Shown here: piece after piece, positions 24,801 to 33,800 of the stretch
How positions within the stretch are numbered: position 1 is the first letter of the stretch
Layout of the letters: the number at the start of each line of letters is the position of its first letter
Source: Meghimatium bilineatum
Lineage: Eukaryota; Mollusca; Gastropoda; Stylommatophora; Philomycidae
Assembly (NCBI GenBank): GCA_034231615.1
Contig: CM067315.1
Span: forward strand, 10,625,915 to 10,689,914
Direction: 5' to 3'
Length of the DNA stretch: 64,000 nucleotides
Made by a program: the position numbers and the translations under genes
The notes under the pieces: generated by a model
Seen by the model: the letters and a program-made list of their open reading frames with translations, nothing else
Told to the model about the DNA's origin: nothing
The model's database searches: none

Positions 24801-27800
24801 AGTCATGCCACACAGGCCATGATTGTGAGATCACTATTCAAGCTCTCAAAAAAGATGAAATATGACATATTTATTAAATAAAATATCTGCAGTGGCACAG
24901 AGCTAGAGCACAGCACATAGTGTAAATAACAGTAAACTTAGGACAATGAAATACGGAAGCCGTATGTCTATATTCATGTTCCAGAACATGGTTTTTAGTC
25001 ATCTTCCAATTAGCTCATGATCATGATGAAGAGCAATTATTGTAGGACCAATTCATTAAATTACACAGACAAATGAGTGCAGAAATTCAAACTTGGATCA
25101 GGTGTTTACTTACTTCGCTGTACATGTAAATTTGCATGAGGGTGAACCAATGCTATCCAATTTACTGTCAGATGTTCCCTAATTAAAAACCAGGTTCTCA
25201 GATAATAAAGAGATGACAATGGACTGTCTAATTACATGAAACCAGTTACTGACAGTGGAACATTTCGCGTATGATGATAAATATCTTGTCAACCTATGCC
25301 CAAATAACACAAAGACAGTGGATCATAGACAATGTTTACCAAACTCCATGCCTGTTGACTAAAAGGTTGACAGGATAGGAAAGCCTATCCACAAACAAAT
25401 GGTATGCTGGGCACAAAGGCATATATGGCACAACATTCATGATCACATCACATGAGAAATCATCCTGGTTAATTAAGAGTTCATGCAAATAAGAATTCTA
25501 ATATGAAAAGCTGGGACACTGATGCTATTTTACCCAATACTGGTAATTTATCAGCATTGATTTTCCTCCCTCAGTAGCTTTAACTACCAAATATAAGTTT
25601 TGTTTATTCTGGGTTATAATGGACACATTTGCTGTGCTCATTTTACTAATCACATCATGGATTGTTCATTATTTATATATGCCCCCAACCACTGCAAAAG
25701 AAAAAGAAATTACATTTAAAAAATATGATTTTGGTTTTAATTTCTAGTAGTGATTGGCAATACATTTTAATGTACCAGCTTAAGAGATGATTGTGAATGG
25801 GTGAAAGTAAATTTGTCAGATTTGAATGTTTGGTTTATGTGAAATGTTGGTGCCTTTGCATACACATTGGTCTGGATGTTTTTTTTGTGTGTGTTAAATC
25901 AGATACTGAAATTTGTACATTTCTTAGTAATCAGAAACTGTATGTGTAAATGTGTTACCAGTTTAGGCTACATTCTTTGTGTGTTCTTGTTCCTAGGTTT
26001 CATTATCTAAGGTTTGTAAGATACACAAGCTAGAAAATTTTATCACGCAAAAAAAAGTGAAGAATGCTGTACTGTATTATTTTTTGCACATGTATTATCT
26101 TTTTTTTTATTTATTTATCAGCCTTTGTATTTGTAAAACCAATAATTTCTATATTGTTGTAATGCATTTGTGATGATTGTTAGATCTATTCACAATCTAT
26201 AATTAGGTTTAGGGAATGAGAGCACGTTTTTTTAATGAGAAAATGTTTGTAAAGATTAAGTACAGGATTTTGACCATGTAAACTATTATTAGCTTTGTAA
26301 TTGATATATTGTAATTGATTTCTACTATCTCCAGGTAAGCCATTCTTTTTCTTTTTTCCCTGTTTTAGTACAAAAACACTTCAAAACATTTACTATAGAT
26401 GTATTTGCTAGTAAAATATAAGATATGCACTTCATAAAATATGCTACGTAGACAGTTTCTACATTTTTAGTTCGATATTTAAGGGGAGGTTGAGTAACGC
26501 TAATCAAAAATTTTACCTTTTAATGAGATTACTTTATTTTATTTAGTAAAATTGGGGAATATGTGACAGTTCTTGTGTATTGCCAATGCTCCAAAGGCAG
26601 CAAAGAATAGTTTGGATTTATAGTGACTACAGAGGATACACAACAAACTTCAGAAAATCTCAAGAAAAAGTATAAAAGCTATGAGAATGAGAGAACCTTT
26701 CAACCTTGCACATATAATAAATGGCTAGTCTATTTTCAACAGTCAAAAGAAAGAATACTTCTAAGAGCTGCTTATTCCAGCTCATGCACAAGAATATTTT
26801 ACATTCAACATGGCACATGAAAACCAAGGAACCGAAATATTCAATATTATTGAAAATATATTAATGAATAGCCCTCCACAAATCATCAGGAGTAGATGGA
26901 GTAGATAACTTCAGGGGTTATCAAATCATGCGAGGAATCAGGAATATATATAATTTGTCTAGCCACCTGGACAGTAAGAAGAGTTCCTGAAGATTGGCAA
27001 CATTCCATAATAATTCCTGTTTGAAAAAATAAAGGTAATAAATGAGTTTGAAATATAGTGGCACATCACTACTGAGCCACCATAAGATTTGCGCAAAGAT
27101 AATTGAAAGAAGAATCAGAAACAGTCGATCCAATGTTCTTCTGCATTCAGCATCTGCAGTGATGTTATATTATCAGGGCAAAGTCCACTGTCTTCTACAG
27201 GTCAGAGCAGCTGCCCCATAGCATTTGCCTCAAATCTCTATCATTGGGCCAGGTCTGCTGTCTCTGTTCTTTGTATGTTGGGCAATCCTGAAGTATGTGT
27301 ACAGGAGTCGGGGTTCCAGACCCACATGGACTTTTATCTGTGTATTGAGATCCTCATTCGGTAAAAGTGACCCAACAGTGCAGTAGAATGCTCTACAGCG
27401 AAATATTGTGGTCTATTGATATCTTTGGGGGTGATGTATCTTTGAAGCATCTTCCACTTCCATATGTTTCTTCCACTGTATGTTTTACGGATTGTTTTTG
27501 CTTCTTTGTAGGACAGTGGGTGTCTGTTCAATTTCGCTTCTGTTTTTGAGCATCCGTTTTCTCATTTCCTATGATTCCTTAGTGTGATGGTATCCATTGA
27601 AGGGCAATAGCTGATGATTTTTAAATGTCTTAGCCATGTCTGATGCTATGCAAAAGACTTTCATTTCTGTTGCTCTGGATTGATTCCAGTAGGAATCTGC
27701 AATCTATGAATATATCTATCTTCTTTGGTCTTGGCAGTCTTGGTTCGGTGAAGACTTTCAGTACTTGATATAGTGCAACTGCTTCTGCTCTATAGTTGGA

Positions 27801-30800
27801 GGAGTATTTCCCAATTGGAAAAGCTTTTGATATTGTCTTCCCGTCTTTGAGTCTTATAAGAATTCCACCTCCTCTATTCCTTACTGATCCATCTGTGTAG
27901 ACATGTGTCCATTCCTTGAGATTGTATTTTATTTCTTTCATCTCTAGTGTCAATGCTGTTAGTTGAGGTAGAGTCTGGTATTCCTTTTTAATTATTCCAG
28001 GAGCCTCTGTTATTATGGAGATGTTTTGGAGTTTGTCTGACTCTTCATAATCCATTAGTGTTTCAATTTCATTTGGGAGGTTTGTGAGGATTTATTTATC
28101 TTGCATCTATTTCTGCTTCTTGTTTGTTGTCATATCTCAGTATGATGCAAAGATATTTGAATTCATCTACTTGTTTTAGTTGTTTGTTGTTTATCTGGAT
28201 GTTCTCCTTTTCTCTTTTGTGCTGTTGATGGAGATGGTTGCAGAATGTGACAGAAGCTGGTTTTCTTCAGTCTGCTTGTGGTTGATCTTGAAATTTGCAC
28301 ATACATCAGATAGTTTGGCATGTGCTTAATATTATCTCTTTGCACAAGCACTCTTTCTTTTCTTCGTGTTTTTCCATTGCATAGATTGGAGTGGTTTTCA
28401 TCCCTCCTGCATTTTGTAGACAGGCGATCAGTGGTTTTTTTTACGATGATGCACAGGCTGTCATTCCATATTCATGTACAATAACAGGTGCAGACTTTTC
28501 AGAGAATACTTCCATTTGCTCCCCAGCTTGTGCCTGCAAGTTTCTTGATCAAGGATAGTTTCCTGGTTGTTTTTTATTTAGTGATTATCAGGTGTGGTTT
28601 CCTGGTAAGTCGCTTTTTGCTCAGTGGTTATCAGGTAAGTCGCTTGTCTAATTTTACCCCAATAAATTGTTGGGTTCTCCTCATTTGCTAACTCACTTCT
28701 ATTTATTTTTAGATTTACTCTTACTTGGTGGTTTGAAAGTGAGAAGTTGAGTGTCACAGTTTTCGTATACTCTCCAGTCAGATACCCATTCACTTAGGAT
28801 AACAGGTACGGCCCGTATGATGATCCTGTAATACTGCCGCACTGGAATGTCTTCCTTCAGGGATTGAACACGCATCCATAAACCCTTCCTCCAATACAGA
28901 CATGCCTTTTAAGATAGCAAACCATGTGTGTTTGTCTCCTCGGTTACTCAACTGAGGAGGTGCTATGTCTGTCTAAATATAATGTGTAGAATATTTTTAT
29001 ATAGCAGAAATATTAAATATTTATAAATATATATATATAATAAATGAGCATATTGATAATTGTTCTCTTCATTATTTAAAGGGGTGTATGGTAATGTGCA
29101 CCGTGTGAAAATCCTGTTCAACAAGAAAGACAATGCACTGGTTCAAATGTCTGATCCTTCACAAGCTCAACAAGGTGTGTTATTTTATTATTGCATATGA
29201 AAATTATGAACGATTTTGAGTGTTTGAGAATTTAGGATTTGTTTAAACTGATTCACAATGTAATTATTTTCAGGTGATGATTATGATAAATCAGGTGTAA
29301 ATGTAGTCTTATTGAAGACCCTAATTTTTGTATGTGAGATGTGTCTTGACAGGTAGATGTTTTATCTTAAGCGAAAATTAAAACTAATTAATGCATTTTA
29401 ATGAAATCTTTTTATTAATAGGGTCAATACCATTTCAAATTCACACACACAATTTCAATCACATGCGTTACACATTTGCTGAAATACATCATTTTAAAGT
29501 TGGGCACACACCCGTGTTGGCAGGGCCCAAAAGGGGAGCAAAAAATAGCAACACTGTTTACCGTTAATGCATGTCGTAAAATGCGAGGTTATGGGATGGA
29601 GTTGGCTGTCCCATCCCATATAGGGTCAGTGACCCAAAGCCATGCTGAAGTCAGATGTGTCAGGCCGAAAGGTGCAGACATAGCAGAAATGCTGTAAACC
29701 ATGACACAACGCATTCTGTTCTCCTGACTACATTCTGGTAATCTGTAGGAGTTTGAGAACGAACGCAGAAGAAGAAAGTGCTGTAACACAAAAATTTATT
29801 CATTAGTTGCTGCTTATATATTATATACATTGTTACATACCTTATTTACACATTGTTCAACCTTTTACTCTATTGATCAATAGCTATCACATATTTGGAC
29901 AAGGCACGCTTGTGGGGAAAACAGCTTCGTATTGCACCATCTAAACATCAGATCATACAGATGCCAAAAGATGGACAGTCTGTGAGTCTATGATGTCTCT
30001 TTACAGAATAATTATTCATTAATAATAATTAGTCTATGATGTCTCTTTAGAAAATAATTATTCATTAATAATAATTATTCATTATGTTTTACATTCATGC
30101 ATGTTCTGTTATAGTCAAATGAACATATTCTGACAACTGTTTATTTTTTTTGCTGCCATATTGCTTTTAAACTGAAATCTTTTAAAGACCTATACAGATG
30201 TACAAAAATCCACTGCATAGTATTCAATGATTATATGCTATTATAATCTTCTTCTGCGTTTGTTCTGTTATAATCTAAATATTCAGCTGCTCACTTATTA
30301 TGTTATTGTATTTCTTGTATTTGTGAAAAAATCAACATTGATTTAATCTCCTAGCATGGTTTGTTACTGATCCAGCGGTGATGGGCTCATGACCTTTGAC
30401 CCAATGCCATTAAAATGGCATTATTTTGCTGGGAAGTCTGGATTTAAGGCCCACCCCGGAACAGAGCCAGAGAATAACTCAAAACTACCAGGAAGGTAGT
30501 CCGACCCGCTGCAACCAAGACAGGGTTCACTGTGCTCATTCTCCGCCACCAATTGACTACTGGTTATGACAATCTTCTCTATTGCTCCAGGCATGCAACC
30601 AAATGTTCAAGTCAAAAGGATTGTCACATCCTGATTCACTGTGCCTCTATGCCTTAGCCATAGGAAAACAGTGCTGTCAGTTTCCTCCTCTCTAGTGCTA
30701 CACAGTGCATCTCTGGCTCTCTTCCGACCACAGAGTAATGATACATCACTCCACAACCACAGAATAAAACATATATTCAAATAACAAAACATGAAACACA

Positions 30801-33800
30801 TTGTTACAACAAAATAAAAGCATGAGAAGCATAATTGTATAGATGACTTGCCATGAAACTTCTATAAGAAGATAACCTCAACATAGCATGTCAAGGTTTT
30901 TTGTTGCATGGGTGGTTTGTCTAGTAGGCCATTGGTGAGGCACATAGACACAACCACATGCATCCTAGCACAGTTCAACAAGCCTGTCCATAGCTAGCCC
31001 CTCCAGTTCTTTTCATGTCTTACCATTTATTTGCATATTTCATTCACATTTCTGAACCATATATTAGCACTGATTTAGTGTTTCAATTTTTAGTGTTAAA
31101 TTTTATTCCATTCAATTTCCCTTTAACTTGGCCGTGATTCCGTGATACGATTGATTTATCATCAATAGAGCTGTAATGATTTTATTGCATTTTTATCAAT
31201 ATATGAACAAGAAATAGAACATCTTTTTAAAGCTTATTAATATTGTCTGGTAGAATCAGGTTGAATTACCACCAAAGAAGTAAAAACCACAAAATAAATT
31301 CATGCGGGGATAGCAACCATTTCTCTTCCCCATACTGACACAGTTAACGCGCCAGAAAGTAAATATTACCTGTAAAATTATAGGCAAAAATGCTGGTTTC
31401 ATCACTACATCCTAAATAGGATGTACTACCAATTTATACATTAATATCTAAAATCTATATCTGTGAAAGTCATAACTTTATTGTGTTAATTGCTTTTGAT
31501 TTTTCTATGTATCACTTATTATAAAATGTAGATAATTCCATGTGTAACTGGTTGAATTCCATGTTTGTGTATTCCAGGATGCTGGTTTGACCAAGGACTA
31601 TGTGAATTCCCCTCACCACAGATTCAAGAGAATGGGTACCAAGAATTACATCTTTCCTCCTACAGCAGTGCTACACTTATACAATGTGTAAGTATTAAAT
31701 TACTCCTAAGTTTGCATATTTGTCACGTTAATTAAATAACACTTTAGAGATGCACATATTTGTAATTTTAGGTGTCTGAAAAATGATTAAAAGTATTCCA
31801 CATTTGTTTCTTAAAAGGGCTACCCTTGAGGAGGATGACATCCGCAGCATGTTCTCTCAGTATGGTACGGTGAAAGGATTCAAATTTTTCAAGTAAGTTT
31901 ATTTGTTTTTTTTTTTGGTGCGTGGAATTTGATTAGTGTGCACTTCTATTTTTTCTGGTTAACCTGTAGTCGACAATTGTCATCTAGTGATAGACATACA
32001 CCGCCCACAAATGTTTACATAGAGGTCATGGACAACAATCGTCCATGTTTATTTCCCATTGTGCTATTACAGTAAGTGTATGCTAGAGTTATCATTCCTA
32101 AGTTTTCCGCAGCAATATAAATGCGCAGTCAAACCGAAATGCATGGGCTAGCTTCGTTGCCTCCATCTTTCGCAGCATTATCTTCAGATTATGATTCAGA
32201 AAAGAAGGAATTTCAAAGCTTTAGTGTTTCAGTTGTAGATCAATGTAAAGTGTTTAAGAGATGCTTATATTTAATAGTGACATTAAAGCATAAGTTCTTT
32301 GTGTGCGTTGTTCACGTTCTCGATATAACACTGACACAAACAAATACCTCCAAATCATATCAGCATCCATTTATCTCTGTTGTCTCCGAACTTGAAATCA
32401 ATAACTCAATAAAGAAAAATGTTGTATTTAAAAAAAAGCACACATTCAGAAAACCCAGAGTTAATAAAACATGGTCTGGTGTCAGATGCAAATGAACTAT
32501 TTTTTAGCAGAGCTGAGTTAAATGATTGCTGTAAAAAATCATTTTTTAGAGGGCTGATTTATGACACATTTTTAATGCACAAGTTGTTCACCAATTTCCC
32601 TGAACCATAACAGTGGAGTTTGATTTCTTAAGCAGTAAAGTTCTGACAATTATGTTGTTGAGGCATGTTTCTGGTTCTTTCTTCTGCTATTGTTGTCAAA
32701 CTTCAACAATTTAGCATGATGTAGTCTGGAGAACAGGATGTGTTGTGTCATGATTTATATCTTTACTGCGATATCTGCACCTCTCATCCTGACACAGCCA
32801 ACTTCAGCATGGTAATGAAAGTTACTCCTATTTTGACTATTTAGCGAGTGAGCAATAAAATGGATGTAGAATACAGAATGCTGCAGGAGTATGATTACAA
32901 TAATGGTAGTCATACTTTGATAAAAGATAGTTTTGCGGATTTGGGAGCGAGTTATGGTCACTCACCTTGATAATGGCACGTGAACTCAGAACGCACGAGA
33001 TTAATAATTTCAAACTTTGCATTAAAAAATGATATTTTTAAATAGTTAGAGCTTGTTTGAACATCTTCTAAAAGTTTTAAAGCTCTAATGTTATTAAAAA
33101 TTAATCTGTTGATTTGTTCTTATATTCAAAGCAATGACAGAAAAATGGCTCTCATTGAAATGTCATCAGTGGAGGATGCTACCTCTGCTCTTATTGTAAG
33201 TAGGCCATGTTTTGGTTTCATTCTTTCTATCTTAGTTGCTAGTAGATTTGATATTCTTTACACACTTGAATTATTTGTTTAGAGATTTGTTGTAATATAC
33301 TGTGCACCAATAAAAACTCGATACTTGGGACCATAGCTTCAACTCCCTTTCCAAGCATCCTTTCCTGTCACATCTTCCAATTTATGGACCATCATCACTG
33401 AAATGGTGGAGCAATAAACTGAATTATCCAGGTGGGGAGGGAGGGGGGGCCTCCAATTCTGAATAGTTAACAATTTTTGTCTGATTGTGGGTTCTTGTGG
33501 AATTGTCATGTACTTTCACAGTTGCTTTTTACCACATCCCATGCGTTACCTGTTCATAGCAGATGTAACATGCACTTTGTCAGCTCAGAGCTAGCCCCCC
33601 ATTATGATAAATTGCTGAGTTCTCTGAATATTGCACCACACATGGAAACAAATGTAAAGCTGCATGGCTTCTACAAAAGAAAACCAGTTCTATATTGATG
33701 TGTTATCTACTGAAAGTTTACCCTTGAATAATGGTTGGTCAGAGACCAGTAGTGGTCAGACCATTTGGATTCAATGAGTAGGTGACATTGTCCCTTGTTA

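Noticed and set aside
25515..25550. ACACTGATGCTATTTTACCC...GTAATT as an alternative microexon
   Set aside because: Partial resemblance only (TDAILPN), no acceptor and wrong length for the phase.
32121..32495. 124-residue open frame in intron 14
   Set aside because: No domain, lies next to a dispersed repeat, and is inside a PTBP intron. Kept only as part of a repeat note.
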